NCBI GenBank assembly: GCA_040879025.1
Contig: JBBDLF010000037.1
Coordinates: 124,001-188,000, forward strand
Source of the DNA: JBBDLF01 sp040879025
GTDB lineage: Bacteria; Pseudomonadota; Gammaproteobacteria; Pseudomonadales; Pseudohongiellaceae
Length of the DNA stretch: 64,000 bases
Direction of reading: 5' to 3'
This document shows positions 44,938 through 53,365 of the stretch, in pieces. The position numbers and the translations under genes were made by a program. Position 1 is the first letter of the stretch. Every line of letters begins with the position of its first letter. The notes under the pieces are model-generated. The model was not told where the DNA came from. It saw only the letters and a program-made list of their open reading frames with translations, and did not search any database.

Positions 44938-46722
44938 ATGGCTTATGTCCCTCTAGCCGACCAGGAGCAAGAGCTCCACCACCCGCATAGCTGGGTGACC
45001 AAGTATGTATGGAGCCAGGACCATAAGGTCATTGCCATTCAGTATGGCAGCACCGCGATATTTGTCGGTGTCATCGCCCTGGTGCTGTCTCTTATGTTTC
45101 GTATGCAACTCGGTTTTCCTGAAACCTTCGACATGATCGATCCGAGCTCGTATTACCAGGCCGTGACCATGCACGGCATGATCATGGTGGTTTACCTGCT
45201 GACCGCGTTGTTGCTCGGCGGCTTCGGTAATTATCTGATTCCCTTGATGGTCGGCGCCCGGGACATGGTGTTTCCGTTCCTGAACATGCTGAGTTACTGG
45301 GTCTACCTGCTGTCGGTTATTATTCTGCTGGCCAGCTTCTTTGTCAGCGGCGGCCCCACTGGCGCGGGCTGGACCTTGTACCCTCCACAGACGAGCATGA
45401 TCGGCACTCCCGGGCACGGGATGGGCATCATACTGATGCTCGTCTCACTGGGTGTGTTCATCATCGCTTTTACCATGGGCGGACTCAACTACGTCACCAC
45501 GGTGCTGCAGGCTCGTTGTCGCGGACTGACCATGATGCGCCTCCCGCTTTCCGTCTGGGGTATCTTTGTTGCCACCATCCTCGGTCTGTTCGCGTTCCCG
45601 GCACTGCTGGTGGCGGCAATCATGATGACCTTTGATATTCTGCTGGGCACAAGCTTCTTTATGCCGGCGGTGGTCGAAGCCGGCCAGGCACTGGATTACA
45701 GCGGTGGCAGTCCGATTCTGTTTCAGCATTTATTCTGGTTTTTCGGGCACCCGGAAGTGTATATCGTGGCACTGCCGGCATTCGGGCTGGTGTCTGACGT
45801 ACTCAGCACTCACGCCAGAAAAAATATATTCGGCTACCGCATGATGGTCTGGGCGATCATCGCCATTGGCGGACTCAGCTTTATCGTGTGGGCTCACCAC
45901 ATGTATGTCAGCGGCATGAATCCTTACTTCGGATTTTTCTTTGCAACCACCACACTGATTATCGCCGTGCCCACGGCGCTGAAAGTGTACAACTGGGTGC
46001 TGACATTGTGGGAAGGGGACATTCGGCTCAACGTGCCGATGTGCTTTGCCATCGGCTTTATCTTTACCTTTATCCACGGCGGCCTGACCGGGCTGTTCCT
46101 CGGTAACGTGGTTATCGACCTGCCGTTGTCCGACACCTACTTCGTTGTGGCCCACTTCCACATGGTGATGGGTGTATCTCCGATACTCGTGCTGTATGCC
46201 GCTCTGTATCACTGGTTCCCGAAAATGTCCGGCAAGATGTACCATGACGGCATGGCCAAGTGGCATTTCTGGCTGACGTTCCTTGGCACCTATGCCATTT
46301 ATCTGCCGATGCACTACCTTGGTTTTCTCGGCGTACCGCGTCGTTACTATGCGCTGGGAACCACCGACTTCATTCCTGAATCAGCACAGCATCTCAACAC
46401 CAGCATCACGGTGGCCGCGCTGATCGTCGGAGCCGCTCAATTGCTGTTCTTCATCAACATCTTCTGGTCGTTGCGCTACGGCAAGAACGCGGGCTCGAAC
46501 CCCTGGGGCGCCACCACTCTGGAATGGCAGACTCCCGATACTCCCCCCGTTCACGGCAACTGGGGTCCGGAACTGCCTTCCGTGTATCGCTGGGCCTATG
46601 ACTACAGCGTACCGGGCGCTCATGAGGACTTTATTCCACAGAACACTCCCGAAGCCTCGGAGCCGACTGTGGACACGGAACATTTTGATCCTGATCACGA
46701 TTCCTCAAAGGCCGACATATGA
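44938..46722 (+). CDS. coxA: Cytochrome c oxidase subunit I (haem-copper catalytic subunit)
   Basis: 594 residues with about 12 TM helices and the haem-copper ligands: His in TMHGMIMVVY (low-spin haem), WFFGHPEVYI with the cross-linked His/Tyr pair (CuB), WAHHMYVSG (CuB histidines), and VVAHFHMVMG (haem a and a3). YIVALPAFG and the Glu of HPEVY mark an A-type proton-pumping oxidase. It has a strong AGGAGG ribosome site. It overlaps the next gene by ATGA. Confidence 0.97.
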   Translation: MAYVPLADQEQELHHPHSWVTKYVWSQDHKVIAIQYGSTAIFVGVIALVLSLMFRMQLGFPETFDMIDPSSYYQAVTMHGMIMVVYLLTALLLGGFGNYLIPLMVGARDMVFPFLNMLSYWVYLLSVIILLASFFVSGGPTGAGWTLYPPQTSMIGTPGHGMGIILMLVSLGVFIIAFTMGGLNYVTTVLQARCRGLTMMRLPLSVWGIFVATILGLFAFPALLVAAIMMTFDILLGTSFFMPAVVEAGQALDYSGGSPILFQHLFWFFGHPEVYIVALPAFGLVSDVLSTHARKNIFGYRMMVWAIIAIGGLSFIVWAHHMYVSGMNPYFGFFFATTTLIIAVPTALKVYNWVLTLWEGDIRLNVPMCFAIGFIFTFIHGGLTGLFLGNVVIDLPLSDTYFVVAHFHMVMGVSPILVLYAALYHWFPKMSGKMYHDGMAKWHFWLTFLGTYAIYLPMHYLGFLGVPRRYYALGTTDFIPESAQHLNTSITVAALIVGAAQLLFFINIFWSLRYGKNAGSNPWGATTLEWQTPDTPPVHGNWGPELPSVYRWAYDYSVPGAHEDFIPQNTPEASEPTVDTEHFDPDHDSSKADI

Positions 46723-47333
46723 ATTTTTACAAAGACGTAACCGACAAGTCGTGGGAACGTAAAGGGCTGCTCGAAGATTTAGCCTCCGAGCCTGCCTTTG
46801 CGGCACCACCACAGAAAGTCGCTCTGGTTTTTTTCCTGGGCGTGGCGACAGTGATCTTCTCATTGTTTACTGTCAGCTACTTCATACGCATGGAACTCCC
46901 GGACTGGACGCCACTGGCGGAGCCGGGGCTGCTCTGGATCAACACAGCCTTGCTGGTGCTTAGCAGTGTTCTGTTCCAGTGGTCTCGCAGCGCCATTCGA
47001 AACCGGCAGGAAAAACTGGTGAAGCTGACGGTCATTGGCGGCGGATTATTTGCGCTCGCCTTTATTGCCGGTCAGCTCGCCGCGTGGCGGGAACTGTCTG
47101 AATCAGGCATGTTTTTGGCCGGCAATCCGGCCAATTCCTTCTTTTACCTGTTGACTGGCATCCACGCCATCCACTTGCTGGGCGGTCTGTGGGTCTGGAG
47201 CAAGAGTTCCTTGCGCCTGTTGTCCGGTGGCACATCGGAAGAAATAAGGCTGAGCGTGGAACTTTGCACGCTGTACTGGCACTTCCTGCTTCTGGTATGG
47301 GTGGTGATGTTCGCACTTCTGTCCAACACCTGA
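46719..47333 (+). CDS. Cytochrome c oxidase subunit III-like protein, copy 1
   Basis: 204 residues, five TM helices, ending in the COX3-type ELCTLYWHFLLLVWVVMFALL. It has the haem-copper oxidase subunit III fold but lacks the first helices of long forms. It overlaps coxA by four bases, so it is certainly translated with it. A second, more typical subunit III follows; the pair may both sit in the complex. Confidence 0.85.
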   Translation: MNFYKDVTDKSWERKGLLEDLASEPAFAAPPQKVALVFFLGVATVIFSLFTVSYFIRMELPDWTPLAEPGLLWINTALLVLSSVLFQWSRSAIRNRQEKLVKLTVIGGGLFALAFIAGQLAAWRELSESGMFLAGNPANSFFYLLTGIHAIHLLGGLWVWSKSSLRLLSGGTSEEIRLSVELCTLYWHFLLLVWVVMFALLSNT

Positions 47334-47385
47334 GCCGCGACAGCACGAAGAAGAAATGCATCATTGTTTACATGGGAATTAGCGC

Positions 47386-48072
47386 ATGAGTGAAACAGCC
47401 GCAAGCGAATCAGTAGACCCCAGAAAGGGCGTACCCGGTCTGGTAGACGACTGGACTGCTGATAAACAGACGTACCACGTGCCCTGGGGCAAGGCAATGA
47501 TGTGGATATTTCTGGTGAGTGATACGTTCATCTTCACCTGTTTCCTGACGAGCTACATGAACGTACGCATGACCACCACGGAGCCCTGGCCTTACGCCAG
47601 CGAGATCTTTGCGTTGTCTTTCTTCGGCAGCGACCCCATTCCGCTGATTCTGATTGCGATCATGACGTTTATTCTCATCACCAGTAGCGGCACCATGGCG
47701 CTGGCGGTGAATTACGGGTACCGCCGTGATCGCAAGATGACCACTATCCTGATGGTGATCACCGCGGCCTTCGGCGCCTCCTTTGTGGGCATGCAGGCTT
47801 TCGAATGGACCAAGCTGATCGTAGAGGAGGGTATCCGCCCCTGGGGCAATCCCTTCGGTGCGCCGCAGTTCGGCTCTGTGTTCTTCATGATTACCGGCTT
47901 TCACGGGCTGCACGTGACGGGAGGGGTAATTTACCTGTTGATTGTAGCCAGCAAGGTGTGGCGGGGGCATTACGAAAAGAAGGGTTACGAGATCGTCGAG
48001 ATTACCGGCCTGTACTGGCACTTTGTCGACCTCGTCTGGGTATTCATTTTTGCATTTTTCTATCTTTGGTAA
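47386..48072 (+). CDS. coxC: Cytochrome c oxidase subunit III, copy 2
   Basis: 228 residues with an N-terminal extension, seven-helix-type hydrophobic pattern, MQAFEWTKLI, FFMITGFHGLHVTGGVIYL and the terminal GLYWHFVDLVWVFIFAFFYLW signature of subunit III. Subunit III stabilises the catalytic core and proton uptake. It lies 52 bases after copy 1 and 12 before subunit IV. Confidence 0.93.
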   Translation: MSETAASESVDPRKGVPGLVDDWTADKQTYHVPWGKAMMWIFLVSDTFIFTCFLTSYMNVRMTTTEPWPYASEIFALSFFGSDPIPLILIAIMTFILITSSGTMALAVNYGYRRDRKMTTILMVITAAFGASFVGMQAFEWTKLIVEEGIRPWGNPFGAPQFGSVFFMITGFHGLHVTGGVIYLLIVASKVWRGHYEKKGYEIVEITGLYWHFVDLVWVFIFAFFYLW

Positions 48073-48084
48073 GGGGAGACAGTA

Positions 48085-48459
48085 ATGTCAGCGGAAGCAG
48101 GTCAACAACATCCACTGGGTATTTATCTCAAAATCTGGACTCTTCTTTTCGTACTGAGCGCCTTTTCCTACGGCACAGACTTTATGGAAGAGGGCGTTCT
48201 GCGATGGTTTCTCATCCTCCTGTTCATGATGTTGAAAGCCGGCTTCATTGTCGCCATCTTCATGCATGCCATGTGGGAACGGATGGCGCTGGTGTTTACC
48301 ATACTCGGCCCGCCAACAGTGCTGTTGCTGCTGATCGCGTTTATGGCGGTTGAAGGCGATTACACGTTCGACTCCCGGGTTGTCTACAGAGGGCAGGATG
48401 CCGATGCGCAACCGCTCTCGATAGAGGACGTGCACGGAGCCGGAGCCGAAGCGCATTAG
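48085..48459 (+). CDS. Cytochrome c oxidase subunit IV family protein
   Basis: 124 residues with three TM helices (VLSAFSYGTDFM, ILLFMMLKAGFIVAIFMHAMWERMALVF, GPPTVLLLLIAFMAV), matching prokaryotic subunit IV (CoxF/CyoD-like). A GGGGAGA ribosome site precedes the ATG. It closes the cox operon, with a terminator 28 bases after the stop. Confidence 0.88.
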   Translation: MSAEAGQQHPLGIYLKIWTLLFVLSAFSYGTDFMEEGVLRWFLILLFMMLKAGFIVAIFMHAMWERMALVFTILGPPTVLLLLIAFMAVEGDYTFDSRVVYRGQDADAQPLSIEDVHGAGAEAH

Positions 48460-48486
48460 GTCGTTGTTTTGTTCGGTTACACTGGA

Positions 48487-48515
48487 AAGGCCGTGGCGAA
48501 CCCACGGCCTTTTTT
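48487..48515 (+). terminator. Rho-independent terminator of the cox operon
   Basis: Stem AAGGCCGTGG (48487-48496) with CCACGGCCTT (48502-48511), 5-base loop, followed by a T-run to 48515. It is a canonical terminator 28 bases after the subunit IV stop. Confidence 0.93.
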
Positions 48516-48532
48516 GTTGGGGGTCGGTGGCG

Positions 48533-48545
48533 AATGATAATCATT
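48533..48545. promoter_or_regulatory. Fur-box core at the contig edge
   Basis: AATGATAATCATT is a perfect match to the central 13 bases of the 19-base Fur consensus. It abuts the scaffold gap at 48547, so the gene it controls, probably to the right and lost in the gap, cannot be seen. Confidence 0.6.
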
Positions 48546-48546
48546 C

Positions 48547-48581
48547 NNNNNNNNNNCCCCCCCCCCCCCCCCCCCCCCCCC
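48547..48581. other. Scaffold gap (10 N) followed by poly-C
   Basis: Ten N (48547-48556) are followed by 25 consecutive C. The true length of missing sequence is unknown; ten N is likely a placeholder. The poly-C is probably a sequencing or assembly artefact at a contig end. Confidence 0.9.
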
Positions 48582-48600
48582 ACGCTCAGAAGGAGAATTT

Positions 48601-49122
48601 ATGTCAATTCGTGGCTTTCAGGAACATCGAGTACGGGTGGATGAATTAGCGTTTGTTGACTCCAGTGCCGAGGTGATCGGCAATGTCATTATCGGTAAAG
48701 ACAGTTCCGTTTGGCCCACCGCGGTCATACGCGGCGACGTGAATCAGATCACCATTGGTGAACGGACCAGCATCCAGGATGGATGCGTGTTGCATGTCAG
48801 CCACAAAAGCGAAGATAACCCTGAAGGACATCCGTTGCGAATAGGGAACGATGTTACCGTGGGTCACCGCGTGATTTTACACGGCTGTCGTGTGGGCAAT
48901 CGAGTGCTGATAGGTATGGGCTCCATCATCATGGACGGCGTCGTGGTTCCGGACGAAGTGGTGATAGCCGCCGGCAGCCTGGTTTCGCCTGGCAAGCAAC
49001 TGGAGTCTGGCTACCTGTACCTGGGTGCTCCGGCAAAACGAGCGCGGCCCCTGACCGAGGAAGAGAAGCAGTTTTTCCGCTACTCAGCCGACCACTACGT
49101 GAAGCTGAAGAACCTTTACTGA
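48601..49122 (+). CDS. Gamma carbonic anhydrase-like hexapeptide-repeat protein (YrdA family)
   Basis: 173 residues forming a left-handed beta-helix of hexapeptide repeats (VIGNVIIGKDSSVW, TIGERTSIQDGCVLH, VTVGHRVILHGC). Three zinc-binding His residues are in place: VLHVSHKS, VGHRVILHGC. Gamma-class relatives hydrate CO2 or are inactive structural homologues; E. coli YrdA sits beside aroE, as here. It has a strong AGAAGGAG ribosome site. The gene occupies its own small contig between two gaps. Confidence 0.92.
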   Translation: MSIRGFQEHRVRVDELAFVDSSAEVIGNVIIGKDSSVWPTAVIRGDVNQITIGERTSIQDGCVLHVSHKSEDNPEGHPLRIGNDVTVGHRVILHGCRVGNRVLIGMGSIIMDGVVVPDEVVIAAGSLVSPGKQLESGYLYLGAPAKRARPLTEEEKQFFRYSADHYVKLKNLY

Positions 49123-49129
49123 AGAGGGT

Positions 49130-49168
49130 GGGGGGGGGGNNNNNNNNNNACCCCCCCCCCCCCCCCCC
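49130..49168. other. Poly-G, scaffold gap (10 N), poly-C
   Basis: A 10-base G-run (49130-49139), ten N (49140-49149), one A and 18 C (49151-49168). The gap removes the 3' end and stop codon of aroE. Reading frames that cross the N-run here are meaningless. Confidence 0.9.
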
Positions 49169-49169
49169 A

Positions 49170-49983
49170 CCCCATGTTTGCGCAAGGCTTCGATTACGGG
49201 TGCGGTGTCGGGGCGTTTACCGCGCCAGATGGCGAAAGACTCCGCCGCCTGCTCTACCAGCATGCCGATGCCATCGAGAATCAGGGCCGCATCGTGATTT
49301 CTGGCCCACTCTACAAACGGGGTGTCCCTGTCGCTGTACATCATGTCGTAACAGCAACAACCCCGTGCGATCACGGTATCGGGCAAAGGCGGCACCTGTC
49401 CGTTCAGACTTGCCGATGTGCCGTTGATAATCAGGTCGAACTGCTGATGCAGTTCGTCATACGCGGCGACCGAAACCGGGAACAGGCTGTGAAATTCCCG
49501 GCTTAGTGCGTGTGCGCGGGCAAGTGTGCGATTGGCTATTTTTATTTCCGCAGGCAAAGCGTCAACCAGTACCGCCAGCACACCTCGAACCGCGCCACCG
49601 GCTCCGAGTACCAGTACCTTGCGTTCAGCGACAGGAAAGTTGTTGTTGATTACGATGTCCCGCAACAAGCCCACGCCGTCGGTATTGTCTCCCGACAGCC
49701 TGCCGGTGGCATCCAGGTACAAGGTATTGACCGCGCCTGCTCGTTGCGCCCGGGGCGATCGTTCCTCGCAGAGAGCAAAAGCCCTTTCCTTGAACGGCAC
49801 AGTGACGTTTAATCCGCCCCCGCCGGCGGCGAAAAATTCGCTTACCCAGCGCTCGAAACTTTCCGGCTCCAGAGTCACCGCGGAATAGTCGACATCCTCG
49901 GTAGTCTGCGCGGCGAACCTGGCATGAATTTCGGGTGATTTGCTGTGATCTGCCGGGTTACCGACAACCGCATAGCGTGTCAC
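49170..49983 (-). CDS. aroE: Shikimate dehydrogenase, 3' end lost in gap
   Basis: GTG at 49983 with GGAG six bases upstream starts RYAVVGNPADHSKSPEIH, the AroE N-terminus. It has SKS substrate binding, the catalytic Lys in NVTVPFKERAF, an NADP site GAGGAVRGV and NRT, and NGTSASLNG. About 270 codons are present up to ALRKHG, so only a few C-terminal residues and the stop are missing in the gap; Gly-rich residues read beyond this come from the poly-C artefact. AroE reduces 3-dehydroshikimate with NADPH in aromatic amino-acid synthesis. It is followed upstream by hemF in a conserved order. Confidence 0.93.
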
Positions 49984-50006
49984 CAAATTCTCCTTTCGCT
50001 CATGAA

Positions 50007-50918
50007 TCAGGCCCAGTCTCTGGCAGTGAGATACCGGGTGGCCAACGCTTCCTCGGCACTGCCTGGCCGGGGGTGCCAGTTGTAAATCCACCTTACCACC
50101 GGGGGCAGCGACATTAAAATGGACTCGACGCGCCCGACACCGGACTGCAAACCAAATATCGTGCCGCGATCATAAACGAGATTGAATTCCGCATAACGGC
50201 CACGGCGGTATTCCTGAAAATGTTTGTTCTGTTCCGTGAACGGTTTGGCCCGACGTTTCTCCACGATTGGCAGATAGGCCGGCAGGTAACTGGCCGCGAT
50301 AGTCTGCGCAAACTCAAAACTCTTTTCAAAGCCTGGTTCGTTGAAGTCATCAAAAAACAAACCGCCAATACCCCTGCCTTCATTGCGATGCCTGAGAAAA
50401 AAGTACTCGTCGCAGGCTTTCTTGAAGCGGGGGTAAAATTCCGGACCGAAATCGTCACAGGCCCGCTTCGCCACTGAGTGCCAATGCACACAGTCTTCGT
50501 CGAAGCCGTAACAGGGAGTGAGATCGTACCCGCCCCCAAACCACCACACGGGCGCCTGGTTTTCCTTTTCCGCGACAAAAAACCGGAAGTTGGCATGAGA
50601 AGTGGGCACGAAGGGATTGTCCGGATGAATCACCAGCGACACGCCCATTGCCTGATACGCCCGACCCGCCAATTCCGGCCGCGCCGCAGAAGCCGAAGCC
50701 GGCAGGGCCTTGCCGAAGACATGGGAGAAATTAACGCCGCCCTTTTCGATCAGATCACCGCCGCTTATGACTCGGCTGATGCCCGAACCGCCTTCCTCCC
50801 GCTGCCACTCATCGGCGTGAAACCGGGCGCTGCCATCCGCTGTTTCCAACCCCTTGCAGATGGAATCCTGCAGCCCCAACAGATAATGCTTCACCCTGGT
50901 AATATCGTCGGTATTCAC
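50007..50918 (-). CDS. hemF: Oxygen-dependent coproporphyrinogen III oxidase
   Basis: About 303 residues of HemF: GGVNFSHVFG, SLVIHPDNPFVPTSHANFRFF, WWFGGGYDLTPCYGF, FFLRHRNEGRGIGGLFFDDF and GRYAEFNLVYDRGTIFGLQSGGR-like motifs are all visible. I prefer GTG 50918 (MNTDDITRV) because GGAG lies six bases upstream; a TTG at 50930 would give four more residues. It decarboxylates coproporphyrinogen III aerobically in haem synthesis. It lies 20 bases after tsaC on the same strand. Confidence 0.95.
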   Translation of the reverse strand: MNTDDITRVKHYLLGLQDSICKGLETADGSARFHADEWQREEGGSGISRVISGGDLIEKGGVNFSHVFGKALPASASAARPELAGRAYQAMGVSLVIHPDNPFVPTSHANFRFFVAEKENQAPVWWFGGGYDLTPCYGFDEDCVHWHSVAKRACDDFGPEFYPRFKKACDEYFFLRHRNEGRGIGGLFFDDFNEPGFEKSFEFAQTIAASYLPAYLPIVEKRRAKPFTEQNKHFQEYRRGRYAEFNLVYDRGTIFGLQSGVGRVESILMSLPPVVRWIYNWHPRPGSAEEALATRYLTARDWA

Positions 50919-50938
50919 TGTCCACTCCAACTGTCACG

Positions 50939-51499
50939 TTACCCCGCCCGCAAAACCGACCCGGTCAGCAGATCGCGTATGGGTGAGGGGGCCGATGCGC
51001 CGCCGAGCGTACCCGGCATTATATAATCCAGTTTAGCGCCCATTTTCATCACCAGTTTTAATCTGGATCTGATTGCCGGCTCTCCGGCCAGATTCGCCGA
51101 GGTGGAAATGACCGGTCCACCGAAGATCTCGCAAAGGTCGCGCACTACCGGATGGGCGCTGACCCGAACCGCAACGGAGCGATGCAGCCCCTTTATCCAC
51201 CAGGGGACCAGGTCTTCGGGGTCGGGTAACAACCAGGTCACCGGGCCCGGCCAGTCGGCATCCAGCGTGCGTTTGTGGAGTTTGTCCAGTGAGCTGTAAA
51301 GCCGGCCCAGCTGATCGGTGGAAGAGGCTACGAGAATCAGGCCCTTTTCCACCGGCCTCTGTTTGATCTGCAAAATTCGTAACACGGCCTGCACCTGGAA
51401 TGGGTCGCAACCGATCCCCCAGACCGCTTCGGTTGGATAGGCGACTATGCCGCCACTGTCCAGCATATCGGCGGCTATGAATCCGTGGAGCCGGCTCAT
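50939..51499 (-). CDS. tsaC: L-threonylcarbamoyladenylate synthase
   Basis: 186 residues of the YrdC/TsaC fold with a KxR-SxN type nucleotide site: YPTEAVWGIGCDP, IKQRPVEKGLILVASS and STSANLAGEPA. It makes threonylcarbamoyl-AMP for the t6A37 modification of ANN-decoding tRNAs. The ATG is at 51499. It belongs to the conserved dprA - tsaC - hemF - aroE cluster, here with purE inserted. Confidence 0.95.
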   Translation of the reverse strand: MSRLHGFIAADMLDSGGIVAYPTEAVWGIGCDPFQVQAVLRILQIKQRPVEKGLILVASSTDQLGRLYSSLDKLHKRTLDADWPGPVTWLLPDPEDLVPWWIKGLHRSVAVRVSAHPVVRDLCEIFGGPVISTSANLAGEPAIRSRLKLVMKMGAKLDYIMPGTLGGASAPSPIRDLLTGSVLRAG

Positions 51500-51542
51500 C
51501 GTGCGAATGGTCCGGAAAAGAATGCTCTGGCGGGATCAGCCA

Positions 51543-52040
51543 TCAGCGTGATCGAAGCGCCTGGTCCTGACCCTGCACTTTCTCTGCGTTCTGCTCACGT
51601 TCCCGCGCCAGGCGGGAGGCAAGACCGGCATCGCTCAATCCCATAATCTGCGCTGCCAGATAGGCGGCATTTTTGGCCCCGGTCCGGCCGATGGCCACAG
51701 TCGCCACGGGGATTCCCGCAGGCATCTGCACGGTTGACAGCAACGAGTCCAGTCCGTTCAGCGGACCGGCATCAATCGGCACGCCGATCACCGGTTTCAA
51801 GGTATGCGCCGCGGTCGCTCCAGCCAAGTGCGCGGCGAGTCCGGCACCGGAAATAAAAACCTGGCAGCCGCGAGATTCTGCGTCAGCAATATACTGCTGG
51901 GTGGCCGCCGGTGTTCTGTGGGCCGAGGTAATCTTGACCTCATAAGCCACTTCCAGTTTGGCAAGAATGTCCGCTGTACCCTGCATCACCTCCAGATCGG
52001 ATTCCGAACCCATTAAAATGGCAACAAATGGTTTTGTCAT
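51543..52040 (-). CDS. purE: N5-carboxyaminoimidazole ribonucleotide mutase
   Basis: 165 residues from ATG 52040; a longer in-frame N-terminus to 52109 is not part of the family. The GSESDLEVM and SAHRTP motifs with the catalytic His, and the PVIGVPI and MPAGIPVATV motifs, are clear. It converts N5-CAIR to CAIR in purine synthesis. purK, its usual partner, is not adjacent; 99 bases separate it from dprA. Confidence 0.93.
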   Translation of the reverse strand: MTKPFVAILMGSESDLEVMQGTADILAKLEVAYEVKITSAHRTPAATQQYIADAESRGCQVFISGAGLAAHLAGATAAHTLKPVIGVPIDAGPLNGLDSLLSTVQMPAGIPVATVAIGRTGAKNAAYLAAQIMGLSDAGLASRLAREREQNAEKVQGQDQALRSR

Positions 52041-52139
52041 GGTTTGCTGGTCCTGTTGATCGCCGGACGGCGCAGCCCGCGCCTGGCTACCCTTAACGAA
52101 AAGACGCAAACTACCCTAGTCCTGTGTGCTATGCAAGAT

Positions 52140-53330
52140 TCAGCACCGGCGGTATCGTCCCGCCACCTGCTCGACCAATCCGTCTACTTCCAGTTTGACC
52201 AACAGGGAATGGATAAGCGCTACCGACAAACCACATTGCTGGGTGAGCGTGTCGGGGTGGCAGGGTTCACCTCCGATGACCTTGAGAATTTTGGCTTCGT
52301 TCTCGCTCAATGACTTCAATGCAAACTCCCTCATTCCGCCTGCCGCCGCCTTCCTTGTCATTGCCACCCCGCACAACCCGGCATTTGACGGTGTACCCGT
52401 GTTATCCGGGTCGGTCAGGCACTCCTGTTGCAGGGCAAGCATCGCGCCGAGTTCCTCGAGCAGGTCCTCTGGTGATTCCACCAGCTTGGCGCCTTCCTTT
52501 ATCAGGCGGTGGCAGCCACGCGATCCTGCACTGGTGATGGCCCCCGGCATGGCAAAAACCTCTCGATTCTGTTCGACAGCCAGTCGTGCGGTAATCAAGG
52601 ACCCGCTCCGCAATGCGGCTTCAACAATGAGAACGCCAACACTGCAACCGCTGATCAGGCGGTTACGTTGTGGAAAGTGGCTGGCCCCGGGGGGCGTCCC
52701 CAGAGGAAACTCAGACACCAGTGCGCCGGATTCGGCGATCCGTTCCGCCAGACTCTGATTCCGGCGGGGGTAGACAATATCGATTCCCGTACCGAGAACG
52801 GCGACGGTGCTGCCATTCACCGACAATGCCCCGGCGTGGGCCGCGGAATCGATTCCTGCGGCCATGCCGCTGCAGATACAAAAACCGCCACGGGCAAGCT
52901 GTGCGGCAATCCAGCAGGCATTGGCTTTCCCGGCGGTGCTCGCGCTACGACTGCCCACGATGGCGATTTGCGGCAGACTCAGAGCGGCCGGGTCACCCTT
53001 TACAAACAGCAGCGGTGGAGGAACGGGAATTTCCCGCAGCAACCGCGGGTAGTATTCATCCCACCAGGTGAGTATGTGATGGCGGGGACCGTGTAACCAT
53101 TGGAGGGCAGCCTCAACCCCGGGCTCAACCGTCGCGTCCGCGACACCGGTGATGGCGCCAACTTCCTCCGGCGTCAGGCCGACTGCCTGCAGTGGCTCTT
53201 CGCCGGCCGATAGAAGGGCGGTCATGGAGGCAAAGCGCGGCACCAGCCGGGACAGTCGGAAATTGCCGATATCACGGCAATGGTAAAGCTTGAGGAGATA
53301 GCTGAGTTCCTGCAGTTCCATCGTGATCAT
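52140..53330 (-). CDS. dprA: DNA-processing protein DprA
   Basis: 396 residues: an N-terminal SAM-like helical part, a central Rossmann-like DprA domain with GSRSAS, SGMAAGIDSAAH, VLGTGIDIVYP and FPLGTPP motifs, and a C-terminal winged-helix (DML1-like) domain. It binds incoming single-stranded DNA and loads RecA during transformation, so the organism may be competent. ATG 53330 or 53321 is possible. It is downstream of lysM in the usual order. Confidence 0.95.
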   Translation of the reverse strand: MITMELQELSYLLKLYHCRDIGNFRLSRLVPRFASMTALLSAGEEPLQAVGLTPEEVGAITGVADATVEPGVEAALQWLHGPRHHILTWWDEYYPRLLREIPVPPPLLFVKGDPAALSLPQIAIVGSRSASTAGKANACWIAAQLARGGFCICSGMAAGIDSAAHAGALSVNGSTVAVLGTGIDIVYPRRNQSLAERIAESGALVSEFPLGTPPGASHFPQRNRLISGCSVGVLIVEAALRSGSLITARLAVEQNREVFAMPGAITSAGSRGCHRLIKEGAKLVESPEDLLEELGAMLALQQECLTDPDNTGTPSNAGLCGVAMTRKAAAGGMREFALKSLSENEAKILKVIGGEPCHPDTLTQQCGLSVALIHSLLVKLEVDGLVEQVAGRYRRC

Positions 53331-53365
53331 CCCTGATCAGAAAGGTAAGCCGTGTTGCGGTGCCG

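Noticed and set aside
48341..49170. Frames crossing the N-runs with poly-Gly/poly-Pro
   Set aside because: Produced by homopolymer and N placeholders, not by real coding sequence.
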